Source: Campanula takesimana
Lineage: Eukaryota; Streptophyta; Magnoliopsida; Asterales; Campanulaceae
NCBI GenBank assembly: GCA_026119855.1
Contig: JAOWBW010000324.1
Coordinates: forward strand, 1-64,000
Reading direction: 5' to 3'
DNA: 64,000 bases
Each line of letters starts with the position of its first letter. The first letter of the stretch is position 1. The notes under the pieces are model-generated. The model was not told the origin of the DNA and searched no databases. It saw only the letters and a list, made by a program, of their open reading frames with translations. The position numbers were made by a program, and so were the translations under genes. Below, piece after piece: positions 25,001 through 35,842 of the stretch.

Positions 25001-26364
25001 AACTTATTACCTAAAATGGATAATGGGACCTACTTGTTTTTCTCACAACAAAAACTCAATACCCACTTTCTCTCTCCTACATTACTTTTCATATTCACTG
25101 CATTTACTTTTTCTTAATCCCGGTGCAAAGTCAAAGTAGGAACTTTAAATCGGCACGGAGGGAGTAGCTAATATGCTAGAGTATCTATCCACCTCATCTA
25201 CATGGTATTATTAACATAATGTGTTTAACCTCCAATGACTTGTGTTTTGTTATGATTTCAATCAGTCTCTAATACTCCGTCTACCCATATCAGTAATTGT
25301 CCTTTTTTTCTTTTTACTTTGAGTGATACTTTGAAAAGATTGACTTTGACAATTTTGGTAGCAAATAGTATACTTGAGTAGCCATGCTATCCACCTCATA
25401 GACATGGTATTGCAAATGTATATTGGAATATGATGGTTGTTAAAGAAATTAGTAATTTCATTTAAAATGTACTCATTTAAGATGGAGGGAGTGGTGGTTA
25501 TTGTCATTTGAAGTTTATGAGTATTGCTTTAACTTGGTACCTACTCATTTTGAGTGCTCCGCTAAAGGTAAAGCAAAATATCAATTGCTCTTCATTTTCC
25601 AACTTCTCCTGCATCCACCTTCGCTTTGGAAATATTTTCATTCATGTGGATGATGGGGTTTGAATTTTTAATTTTTTTTCTCCTTTTCCAAATTTTCTTC
25701 CCACTTAATTTTTTTTTCTTTTGAGTTTCTTCTAAGCTTTCACTTTCTTTTTTTCTTATCACCTTTTTTCATTGACGATCTCATATGAGGATTGATGTTA
25801 GCTGATCCCAAATCATTTTGGGACAAAGGCTATGTTGTTGTATTGTTGCTAATGGTGGTCAATAATGGTTTTGCAGCTGATGGGATTGAGGGTGGTGAAG
25901 TAAGGTTGGCCAAGGTTAAGGTGGATTCCGACTTCACTGCTCCTTGTGAGACCAATGTCCTTTACCCAGCGGACGGTGGTAACATGCATTGCTTCACGGC
26001 AGTAACAGCATGTGCTGTACTGGATGTGCTTGGTCCCCCTTATTCTGATCCCCAAGGCAGGCACTGCCAGTACTACCTTGACTTCCCCTTTGCTAAGTTT
26101 CCAGGTGCAACCTCCCTCTTAATTTCATACCACCATTTTCATTAGCTTTGATTGGTATCTCAGAAATTGAACATATCGAGATAAAATAAAAGTTAAGGCT
26201 AGGTCCCTAACTTTACATGAATATGTGAAAATGCAGTTGATGATGGGGTATCAGTGCCAGAAGAGGAAAGGGAAGGGTACGCATGGCTTGAAGAAAGGGA
26301 CAACCCCGAGGGCTTAGCTGTCGTTGGAGCCCCCTACACTGGACCATATATCGTCGAGGACTGA
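22052..26364 (+). CDS. PCO: Plant cysteine oxidase (N-terminal cysteine dioxygenase)
   Basis: Five exons (22052-22241, 23832-23950, 24146-24308, 25877-26104, 26237-26364) join in frame through GT-AG introns to a 275-residue protein, the normal size for plant cysteine oxidases. Exon 1 gives a basic N-terminus (ELSERKKARRRWRKVPAVQKLYDSCKEVF). Exons 3 and 4 supply the iron-binding histidines of the cupin fold, in PLHNHPGM and GGNMHCF. The C-terminus ends GAPYTGPYIVED, typical of the family. These enzymes use oxygen to oxidise the N-terminal cysteine of group VII ERF factors and mark them for the Arg/N-degron pathway, so they act as cell oxygen sensors in cytosol and nucleus. Start chosen at the first ATG of the exon-1 frame; MEKVAS two codons later is possible. 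Subtype (PCO1/2-like) is a guess from the basic N-terminus. Confidence 0.95.
24745..25493. repeat. Diverged tandem duplication in PCO intron 3
   Basis: About 190 bp around 24745-24930 (TTATTAACATACTG, then TTTTGTTATGACTTCAATCAG, then a CTACCCATCAGTAATTGTCC block) recurs with differences at about 25205-25360. A Stowaway element separates the copies, and the second copy ends in a GATGGAGGGAGT terminus. Confidence 0.7.
24932..25164. mobile_element. Stowaway-type MITE in PCO intron 3
   Basis: Termini CTCACTCTGTTCCGC and GGCACGGAGGGAG are inverted and flanked by TA. The element is intronic and does not touch splice sites. Confidence 0.8.
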
Positions 26365-26614
26365 CATTTACACACCCATTTTTGGTGCTTATTTTTCAGA
26401 TTGCCGCGCGGCAGTGCACAGCAGAGCAACTTTCCTTTTCTTTTTTTTCTTTTTTTTTTCTTTCTATAGCGGTCGCGAAGAGAGGGTGAGGGTTTTGCAT
26501 ATTTCCTCTCTTTCTCAACAGCTTGTACATGACTTCTTAGTAGACAAGATAAGGATAAAGGAAAGGTGTTTCAAGTGCCAAATGTTGGTTTCACAAAATG
26601 TTGCTCCATCTTTA

Positions 26615-26620
26615 AATAAA
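26615..26620 (+). terminator. Candidate poly(A) signal of PCO gene
   Basis: AATAAA lies 251 bp after the stop codon, a usual plant 3' UTR length. No transcript evidence is available. Confidence 0.4.
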
Positions 26621-27004
26621 TGTCAAATTTGGTCTTAATCAATCAGGAGTAAATTTGAAGATTGATGAGGGAGGTAGTAGATGGCATCCTGATTTACTCT
26701 TCAACTATTGTTTTTAATTGTTAGGGTACTAAAATTTCACCCTCTATCCATGTAATGGAACAACTGAGGGAAGGTAGGTGGCGATATTCTGGTCAACTGC
26801 TGACCCATCAATGGCATGATATGAACTTGTGCGGTTGAGTTGCATTATAAATATAAAATGTAACTCATTTTAATATTTTATAATAAGATGACTGGCAGGA
26901 TTTGAACCTATATCGAATAAAAACATTAAATACAAATTGTAATATTTTGTAACATACTGGTGTACAGGACATTTTGACGATTACAAAGTGTGAACATTTT
27001 TCAA
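26621..27004. other. Intergenic, no gene seen
   Basis: AT-rich sequence between the PCO 3' region and the Mutator-like element; no coding or repeat structure recognised. Confidence 0.4.
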
Positions 27005-27014
27005 GGAATCAAAT

Positions 27015-28631
27015 GAGTAAACCACAAAATGGGCCGCCTACTATTACCCCAACATCACATTGGCCTCCGTATTATCAACTCATTAAATGTTATTTTCAAT
27101 CTCCCCAAAATTTGTAACGTCAGTTAAAAAGTTAACGTTGCTATTAATAACTTAACAAAAGGTTAGATTCAAAATTTTAAAATTGACCCTAAAGTTTAAA
27201 ATAAACCCCTTATCATCATCTTCTTCCTCCCTTCCATCTCCATAGCCCCACTTCACCAGCCTTGTGCCGCCCCACCTCCACCCATCCACCACCGGCCAAA
27301 TCTATCCACCACCCACATAAGACAGTAGTTGATATTAATCCAGAAATTAACAAGTAAAAGCTATATCTATTTAACAAGATCTGGGTTCTCATTATCATCA
27401 AACTCATTCTTCCAAAACCCAGAATTATCAAGTCTTTGTTCAAGCTCTACAATTTCAAATCTCAATTCGTGCCCTAATCCTAACGCCCGATCTCTATTTA
27501 CCCATCTCAAACTCTATTTTTCCGCAAATTCACCCAATTCGAACCCTAGACTCCTTCTTCTTCGAATTAAATGGGCGAGCTCTCCCAGAATCTTACCACC
27601 AACGGCGATGATCATCCACCCTCACGCTCCAGCTTCACCGACGATTCACGAAACGGAACGCATCCACGGATCGAAGTTCGATGGCAGGGCTACTAGGACA
27701 GAGAGGGGGTAGAATTTCATCAACAAGCCGCTCCATGTTCATCAAGAAGCATACTTGACCTAGTATTCCGTTGATGGCGACGCCGGATCTGGAACGAAGA
27801 GAACAGAGAGATCTTGTTTGATCTGCACCATATTCTTCTCTTTTTTATTTTCCTTTACTGATCATTCTTCCATACTAGTATTCTCACCCGTGTCAGGCAC
27901 GGTCACAGTATGAAAAGGAAGAAAGAATCTCATTTAATTTTGTCCTCTCACATAAAACTCCTTAACCTCAACTCAATACCTCAACTCAATTTCCTCTTTT
28001 TCATAACCCAAAATCACATTAACTTTTAAGTCGAGTAGTGGGGGAGAAAAGATACACTGTAAGTTAACAAAGGTGAGGAGGTTACTTGAGGGAGTTAACT
28101 GTCTGACGGTTTTCATGGGAGTGGGTTATTATGATCAACTTAGGCCGTCCGATCAATTTTTGAGAAGCAATCTCAGCCTCTCTTTGTAAAACGGTTATTC
28201 TTGCTTTGTATTGTAATATAGATTTTGTATATAAGTGAGATTTATTTTGTTAGTTTTCTAATTTTCATTAAGATTCAGGGGTAAAGTGGGATAAGGGAGA
28301 TTTATTTTGAAATTTAGGGTCAGTTTTAAAATTTTGAATCTAACTTTTCCTTAATTTATTAACAGCCTCATTAACTTTTTAACCAATGTTAGAAATCTCA
28401 GAGAAATTGATAATAAAACTATAGTACGCATGGTACACTTACTGAGTTGATAGCACGCAGGTCAAAGTGATTTTTTTTTTTTTTTTAAGAGGATCGATAG
28501 TGGTTCCCCACTTGCCCCCCTTATAATAATGATGTCCTAGGAGGCATGGGAAGGGATCGAACCCGACACCTCACACATTGTGAAGTTTGACTCTACCACT
28601 GAGCCACGCGGGTCCATTTTGTGGTTTACTC
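27015..28631. mobile_element. Non-autonomous Mutator-like element with long terminal inverted repeats
   Basis: The left end GAGTAAACCACAAAATGG matches the inverted right end CCATTTTGTGGTTTACTC. Inverted similarity continues through about 27060-27195 and 28290-28440. The flanks are GGAATCAAAT (27005-27014) and GGAAGCAAAT (28632-28641), a 10-bp duplication with one mismatch, fitting Mutator-like target duplications of 9-11 bp. No transposase is present. The interior (27200-28280) is richer in C and has a short reading frame from MGELSQNLTTNGDDH at 27571, possibly captured host sequence. Confidence 0.75.
28470..28613 (-). mobile_element. tRNA-derived SINE
   Basis: On the minus strand an A box (TGGCTCAGTGGTAGAGTC, 28589-28606) is followed by a B box (GGTTCGATCCC, about 28553-28563), about 90 bp of unrelated body and a 16-base A run (plus-strand T run at 28471-28486). 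This is the RNA polymerase III promoter plus poly(A) layout of a plant SINE of about 145 bp. It interrupts the right terminal repeat of the Mutator-like element, so it arrived later. Confidence 0.82.
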
Positions 28632-28641
28632 GGAAGCAAAT

Positions 28642-29010
28642 TCATCAGACTTTATTGTGAAAAACCGGCCACATGTATGTACTCCACGAAAAATTATCTT
28701 TATGCTAAAATGAGACTAAAATTAATTAGGCTAGCAAGATATTGTAATCTTTAGTGACTACTGAAATCTTTAATATTCAATAAGAAATAGGAATGATATG
28801 AAGGTAAGGCATTGAATTAACTTGTGTAATAGTCAAACTTTCGTGTGAATTTGACATTTTAGGTGTCTCACTTGTAATTACAAAAGTTTAAAATAAATTT
28901 TTTATAATGTATAAATCAGATAGACTCATTTATCATACTCACATCACTTAACTCACTGTTCTCTACCCCACTCTATACTCACAACACCTTGATACTATCT
29001 CTTTCGGACG
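28642..29010. other. Intergenic, no gene seen
   Basis: AT-rich; nothing recognised. Confidence 0.4.
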
Positions 29011-29143
29011 ATGATACACATAGTGAAAACTCAGTGAAACTTTGTAATCCGTTGGATTAATTTTTATCAGTAAGGTTTACAAATATTAATTACAATCCAA
29101 CGGATTAAGGAGTTTCACTGTGAGTTTTCACTATACATATCAT
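29011..29143. mobile_element. Small hairpin MITE
   Basis: Arms of about 50 bp (ATACACATAGTGAAAACTC and inverted GAGTTTTCACTATACATAT, then a TTGTAATCCGTTGGATTAA block and its inverse) face each other across a short centre. The family is not identified. Confidence 0.65.
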
Positions 29144-29336
29144 TATCTATCTCTTTAATTTTCGAAAGACCATTTATTTTACAATTTCAAATGGGGATGT
29201 GCAAGTATAATTTTTAGAATTGTGTATTTGACCACGCTTGTGTATGTATATTTGTCAGCTGTTTGCCGTACGTCTCCTTTAAAACTTCACACACAATCTC
29301 CGAAAATCTCTAAATGTCAACGGTAGCTTTATATTA

Positions 29337-29581
29337 CTCCCTTTGTGCCGGAAATAAAAAATTCATAGTTGACAAGTTAATATTTTTAATTTAGTTGTGT
29401 TTTTTTGATTGCCTCAATCTATTCGTATTGGTAGAGTGACACCTCATTGCAGTACTTGTGCCTATTAGAATGAGTAGTATAGGAAGATCACCCAACTTCA
29501 TACCCTATTTTTAGTAACTCGACATTTATTTTAAAACAAACGAAAATAGAAAGTAAAACATTTATTCCGGGACTGAGAGAC
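29337..29581. mobile_element. Degenerate Stowaway-like MITE
   Basis: CTCCCTTTGTGCCGG at the left and inverted CCGGGACTGAGAGA at the right sit between TA dinucleotides. The inverted match is imperfect. Confidence 0.5.
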
Positions 29582-29794
29582 TATCAAAGAAAAGGAAGAA
29601 GTCAATTCTGATTAAGAAGGAACCAGAGACTAACCTGCATAAAATAGTACTCAATAGATAAGAAAAACAAAACTTTCAATTAATAAAATTATACTTATAT
29701 CCATTAAATAATATCCCTCTAAATTAATGAAATTCTATGGTGCCAACCCTATTAATTTATAGAGGTTATACTATCGTTGATTACCATAATCTGA

Positions 29795-29802
29795 TATAAA
29801 TA
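29795..29802 (+). promoter_or_regulatory. TATA box of the PVA-dehydrogenase-like gene
   Basis: TATAAATA lies 60 bp upstream of the first ATG of the gene at 29862, which would leave a 5' UTR of about 30 bases. Confidence 0.6.
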
Positions 29803-29861
29803 GATGGCAATACAAAACGTGCTAGTAAGCCAAAAACAATTTGAGCAATACACAAATTATC

Positions 29862-32490
29862 ATGTCCACTGTCATGGCACCTGCTTCTGCTTTTGCCTAT
29901 CATCTTCTCCTTCTTACTTGCATGCTTTCTCTCATCTTTATCATTGCCAAGGCAGAATATTCACCTGTAAGTCTCTCTCTTCCTCTCCATCTCATGCACA
30001 TACGTACATAACACATGTTAACGCGCACAAATTTACACATCTACTTTTGAAATTTTGGATCAGAGGGGTGAAGATTGGGTGAACCATGGTGGTGGTATAT
30101 TCAACAGAAGATACGCGGAGGCAGAAACCAAGATTAGCCCAGTAACTGTAAAAAACCTAACTCTCAAATGGAAATTCATAGCTGGAAAAGATATAACAGC
30201 AACCCCAGCAATATACAACGGGACCTTTTATTTTCCTAGCTGGAATGGCAATATCTTTGCCGTTAAAGCATCTGACGGCTCTCTTGTGTGGCACAAGAAT
30301 CTTGAGAAGCTAACCGGCCTTAATGCTACTGGAGTTGTTCCTGGGGCTAACTGGACCGTGTCTCGAGCCACACCAACTATAGCAGCTGGCCATGACCTTG
30401 TTATTATAGGTATATATGGACCTGCAGTTGTTATTGCTGTAAAACTAGCCACTGGGGAACTGGTATGGCTCACACAACTAGACAAACATCCTGCTTCTGT
30501 TATTACTATGTCTGGTACTTATCACAAAAGGTTAGCCTCACTATTCATTTTCATCTTCATATTCATAACCATATGTGTCGCACTTTTCTTCTTTGGTCCG
30601 TCTCAAAATAAGTGGTGCATTTCTAACTAAGAAAATAGTCGTTCTACAAAACATTGACAAGTCAATTGTGACACTTATCATGTGTTTCAAGAAGTATCAA
30701 TCTGGTCAAAGATTCTCCTATTCAATATAACTTGAATCTGAGCATGAATTGGGGAACTCTAGGTAAGCGATTTTACTTCGAGTTAGGTATCAAAGATCTC
30801 CTTTTTTTTATTACATTAAAAGTCCACGCTCTTAATGTAGTATACTTTACAAAAATCATTTTTTATGTATATATTCAAGGGAGCTTAATCTTTGATGTTA
30901 CTGATTTTCTATTCATGAGCAGATCAATTGAAATCATAAATATTGTAGTTTAAACTTTTTCATTGAAGCAACCAAACTGGATGTTGCCAACTCGTTTCGT
31001 TATTAAAGCAATTAGATTCAAATCCAATTTTCTATGCAGTTTTCAACAAAAAAGCAAAATTTAAATCTAAATTTGCATATCTGGGAAGTTATATAATAGC
31101 ATCATGTGTACAGGGGTTTCTACGTGGGAACATCATCACTAGAAGAAAGCTCAAGCATAGATGACTGTTGTACATTCCGCGGTAGTTTTTTAAAACTAGA
31201 CGTCACAACGGGCACGATAATATGGCAAAAGTACATGCTGCCCGATAACAATGGCAGCCTTGGAGAATATGCTGGAGTTGGGATATGGGGCAGCAGCCCT
31301 CCCATTGACATACCAAGAAATCTGGTGTACATCGCCACAGGCAACCTCTACTCAGCTCCTCTGCGTGTGCGTCAGTGCCAGGAGATCGAGAACAATCAGA
31401 CGGTCCCAACTCATCCTGACGCATGCATCGAGCCTGACAATCACTCTGAATCAATCCTCGCCTTGGATTTAGACTCTGGAAGTATCAAATGGTACAAGCA
31501 ACTTGGTGGATACGACGTGTGGTTTTTCGAGTAGCAATCTATCCACTCCTGGTTGCCCGCCTGGCCCAAATCCCGATGCAGATTTTGGGGCGGCACCTAT
31601 GATGTTAACAATCCGTGACGGACGAATTAAGAGGGACATTGTTGTGGCAGTCCAAAAAAGTGGATTTGCTTGGGGTTTGGATCGCGATAATGGCACTCTT
31701 ATATGGTCTATAGTAAGTTCTTATATATTCCCTCCGTCCCAATTTAAGAGTCAAAAATTTCCAAAAAAGGCGTCCCAACTTAAGACTCAAAATCCAAATA
31801 ATGGAAAGTGGGTCCTACATGTCATACTAACAACAATTATCCACTAACTCTTCTCTACCCCACTTTCTCCCTCCTACTTAACTATCAACACTCACAACAC
31901 ATCACCTTTTTCTTAATTCTTGAACCCAAAAGTTTTTTGAAACTTAAGTTGGGACGGAGGGAGTATCTGCTTATGTTTTTATCATTAGAAATTAAAAAAA
32001 AAAATATGAAATCATTAACTTGAATCTATATTAGGTGGCGGGTCCGGGAGGAGTTGGGGGTGGAGGTATATGGGGAGCAGCCACAGACAAGAAAAGGGTG
32101 TACACAAATATTGCTAATAGTGGCCGGAAAAACTTCACACTGAGCCCATCCAACAAAACCACAATGGGAGGAGGTTGGGTGGCGATGGATGTTGAAACGG
32201 GCAAAATTTTGTGGTCAACAGCAGACCCGAGCGTTGACTTAGCTAGTGGGCCGGTTACAGTGGCAAATGGAGTCGTTTTTGCTGGTTCCAAGAATGGGAC
32301 AGGACCTGTTTACGGGATGAACGCTGCAACAGGAGAGATTTTGTGGTCGTACGTGACAGGAGCTAGCGTGTATGGAGGGATGTCAGTGAGCAACGGATGT
32401 GTTTACTTTGGGAATGGGTATAAAGTTGGTTTGGGAATGTATGATCCTTCAAATACTGCTGGAACAACACTTTTTGCTTTCTGCATTTGA
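29862..32490 (+). pseudogene. Polyvinyl-alcohol-dehydrogenase-like PQQ-repeat protein, frameshifted as read
   Basis: Four exons (29862-29966, 30064-30530, 31114-31712, 32035-32490) join at GT-AG sites. Exon 1 encodes a signal peptide (hydrophobic core FAYHLLLLTCMLSLIFIIA), so the product would be secreted. The rest is a beta-propeller of PQQ-type repeats (DGSLVWHKNL, TGELVWLTQLD, GTIIWQKYML, SGSIKWYKQLGG, NGTLIWSI, TGKILWST, TGEILWSYV). Plant members resemble bacterial PQQ-dependent dehydrogenases; their substrate is not known to me. After GGYDVWFF near 31530 the exon 3 frame meets TAG, while the family sequence NLSTPGCPPGPNPDADFG continues in another frame. The summed exon length is 1,627, one base over a multiple of three. 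The extra base falls in a T run, so it may be a real lesion or a consensus error. Otherwise about 541 residues, a normal length. Confidence 0.88.
31728..31963. mobile_element. Stowaway-type MITE in intron 3
   Basis: Termini TTCCCTCCGTCCCAA and the inverted TTGGGACGGAGGGAG lie between TA dinucleotides. It begins 15 bp after the exon 3 donor site, close enough to affect splicing. Confidence 0.88.
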
Positions 32491-32583
32491 TCAAGGAATT
32501 CATGGTTGCAATGCAAGGCTCTTTATGGCTACTGCCTAATTTTATTTGACATGTAGAGTAAATGCTTTTTATATGAAAAAACA

Positions 32584-33199
32584 TGTTTTGGCCAATTTTC
32601 GACAATTGGACAAATATAAAGGAGTATGGTACAATGGAATAAAGAACTTTGAAATTCAAGATGTATAAACAAAGGATTTAACGAGGAAAGCCCTTGAACA
32701 ACTTGTTCGCCGGCATAAAACCTCGAATGATGGAATTTTATTAAGTTTTTGTGAAGGTACAATGAATGACTGGAAAAATCTGAGAGGAAGAGAGTATGAG
32801 ACGTGAGTGTGTGTGTTACATAAATTGTGTTTTCTATTTATACTAAAAAGAATTAGCGTAAATTAATCATCATGGCCTAAGATCTCGGGAAGTTAGTTGC
32901 AGAGATATCCTCGATTCTTTGGGAGACGTGTGAGACTTTCTTTGACGTATGTTGATAAGTCCCATGTGCGTTTTGACTTGGTCTTTGAGTCCTCCATGTG
33001 CTAATCTTTTATCCCATGTGTGAATTAATGACAGCCCTATAAAGTAGGAACAATAAAACTGCCACTCAAGATGTCAGGTCGTCAACTCAGGATGTCACGT
33101 CAGGATGTAAAGTCAACATGTAAAGTCAACATGTTGAGTCAAGATGGAAGATGTAACTTCAGGATGTAGATATAGTGCTGTGAGATTTTTCACCCCAAA
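32584..33199 (-). repeat. Element C 3' LTR
   Basis: It starts TGTTTTGGCC and matches 58203-58833, with about a dozen substitutions and small indels. It begins 94 bp after the stop codon of the PVA-dehydrogenase-like gene. It contains repeats of GTAAAGTCAACATG. Confidence 0.88.
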
Positions 33200-33906
33200 T
33201 TTTTTGAATTGAGTAAACATAGAAATTCAAGAAATTTTCATAACAGTTGATGTCCACTACCATTTATGAGGCAGTTGACGTAGGTGATATAAGCTCCAAG
33301 ATGCAATTGATCCTGCAAAAAATAAAGAGAAAGACGAAGAATAGGATATTTTTGGCGATTGTCTTAAAGACAATTTTTTTATTTGTTTGCAACATGTCTG
33401 TTTGGACATGTTAGGTTGTAATTTTGTTTGAATCATGTCTTGTGATAGCATGGTTTAAAACTTATGGATGTTTCCCGTTTTAGGATCAGTGTGCTTGATC
33501 CTTTTTGATAATAGACTGGTCGTACGGTTAGGATTCTAAGGGTAACATGTTGATGTTACAACTTAGAATAATTTTGGAACAATTGAATTGTAGCGATGTA
33601 AGGAATGGTTGGTTACATGTTGATGTTACAAGTTGGGAATCATGATGAAAAAAATGAAAAGATGCTTATCTTTATACCCCGTGTACGTTTGGTAACATGT
33701 AAATGCTACAACCAGTGATTTCAACTTGAGTTCATAATTTTAATTAAGTGCAAGAAGGTAATCAATATGTACATGACACATTGGCCCACCTACAACTTAA
33801 CTAAAACATGAAAATCGTGCGCACGGACGAATGTGTAGAAACCTTAAACACATAAGAAAGGTGTAAAACCTTTAAACCTTTGAAAGATGTAAAACCTTAT
33901 ACCTTG
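33200..33906 (-). other. Element C interior, left part
   Basis: About 700 bp without coding similarity. Three near-copies of a partly palindromic motif (GTAACATGTTGATGTTACAA and variants at about 33543, 33613 and 33692) are the only structure seen. Confidence 0.55.
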
Positions 33907-33911
33907 GATGG
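33907..33911. repeat. Target site duplication of B, left
   Basis: GATGG precedes B and is repeated exactly at 56514-56518, proving insertion of B into C as one event. Confidence 0.92.
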
Positions 33912-35374
33912 TGTTGGTCCCAGAGGGCAACAAGGGTATAGAACCGCTAGAGGGGGGGTGAATAGCGGTCCGAAACTTTTTCGAAAATACCCTTAAAATC
34001 AACCAAGTACTTATCAGTTTGGCCAACTGCGGTTCAAAGCACAAGAACCGAACTGATAAAATGCACAGCGGAGTTTGCGGTTTTGGCCAAATATGTTAGT
34101 TAAAGAGTTGGGAAGTTTGACTCGGGTTGAGAAAACACTATGATGCAACAGAATAGTTAAACTTAAAGTTTAAAGGAAAACACAATTCATCTTTCAAGCC
34201 ATTTCGTATATGGAAGCAAGTTCAAGACCACAAACAAGAAAGATAAATATCAAGACAGAAAATAAAGATCCAACACACAAATTGAAGAGGTTCGTTCTTA
34301 AATGAACTACGTCCTCTACCTAGATGGTTAGTCTAGGATTTTCTAATAGCTATGAGACTTGTATTAATTTAGAGGAGGTTTTACAAGATGAATCTAAACT
34401 CTAAACAATAAGTCTAACCTAAGCTATAATAACAACCGGTGTTTTCGAAGTATATAATCTATGTGATCATATAAATCGGGTGTGTGTGTGTGAAAAGAAA
34501 TCAAATGCTCTAAGTATCTAAATGATGGTTGAGCAAATGGAATTCTTTCGGTGTAAAGGCTAAGTATGAACGGTTGTTCGGCTTGAAGCTTTGATGAAGA
34601 ACTGGGTTTGCAATGGAGATGGTTTGAAGATATGAATATCTGGGTTTAAATCTTCAAAGCAAACTTGAATACTTGGGAATGAATCTCTTGAAGCTCAGCA
34701 ACCTTCATTGTTGAATAATGAAGGCTATTTATAGGCAGAGCACCCTTATGACCGTTGGGTAAAGATTTGAATCAAATCTGAAGGGTACATTGCTGTCGAA
34801 ATCCCATTGGTTGAGCTGTCATTTTCGTCCTTGGTTTTGTCTTGTAGTCATAGGTAGTTGTTGCACCACTACCTGACAATTGTCCTTTGTTGCAAAAAGG
34901 ACTAACGGTAAACAATTCAAACTGATAGACAAACCGACATTCCTTGCAGAAACTCCAAGTTAACTTAGAGTTATTTTGACATGACATAACAACATCCTTT
35001 TATGATCAAAAAGGGAATGTTTGTCTAAGGAATAAATGACATATCTTTAATTCTTCAATAACTGCTTTGCGGTTCTACCAGGCATAGGGGCGGTTTGAAG
35101 AATGATCTTGATGGGCGGTTTCATCAAACATGCAAACTGCAGTTTGATGAAAACTGAAGGGCTCCATGCTGGCGGTCTCAAGATGACGGTTTGAAGCACT
35201 AAACCGCTAAAGATACAACCGAACTATACTCAGCCTAGACAATCAAAAATCTAGAAATGGACTTATCTAAAAATTGAAGTAGAACTTCATTACATGCGGT
35301 CCTAAAGTCCATAAAAAGACACGTGGCATGGATCAATCAAATTAAGGTGGGTGTACTAACAGTGAATCCTAACA
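33912..35374 (-). repeat. Element B 3' LTR
   Basis: The 1,463-bp LTR runs TGTTGGTCCC to GTGAATCCTAACA. I count 13 occurrences of CGGTT or AACCG in it. Confidence 0.94.
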
Positions 35375-35390
35375 ATCTCCCCCTATTTGA
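35375..35390 (-). other. Element B polypurine tract
   Basis: Minus strand AAATAGGGGGAGAT directly precedes the 3' LTR. Confidence 0.85.
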
Positions 35391-35842
35391 TTGATTCCAT
35401 TACCACACTATGATAATAGCAAAACATTGTACTTGGTAAGAACATGTCAGAAATAAATTTCATGAAATTGCATGTCCCAAGTCAATGCACACACTATGCT
35501 AGATCATAGATTTCTAATCTATCAAAAACAAAGGAAATGAAGAAAAGATGGAAAATAAATACATTCAGATGCATAAAAGATGATATGATTTTGAGGATCA
35601 GAAATGCATGTTTAAACTGAATGTTTAAAACATAATGCACTAAAAAGTATTTTCATGATGAATGTAGTGCATGAGGTTTTAAGAAATACAAGCATTGTTT
35701 CACAAACAAGCAGTTTGAATAAACAAAGTTTTGGAAACAGAATGCTATGCAGTCATTCTCATTATAATTCAATCATAAAGGATAGTAACTTACAATGTAT
35801 GAATTACAAGAGACATCAAAAAGAAAGACTAAGAAAAGAAAT
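35391..35842 (-). other. Element B 3' untranslated stretch
   Basis: About 450 bp between the third ORF stop and the polypurine tract; no coding content seen. Confidence 0.5.

Noticed and set aside
28553..28613. A tRNA gene on the minus strand
   Set aside because: A and B boxes are present but no acceptor stem closes, and an unrelated body plus a poly(A) run follow, so it is a SINE head.
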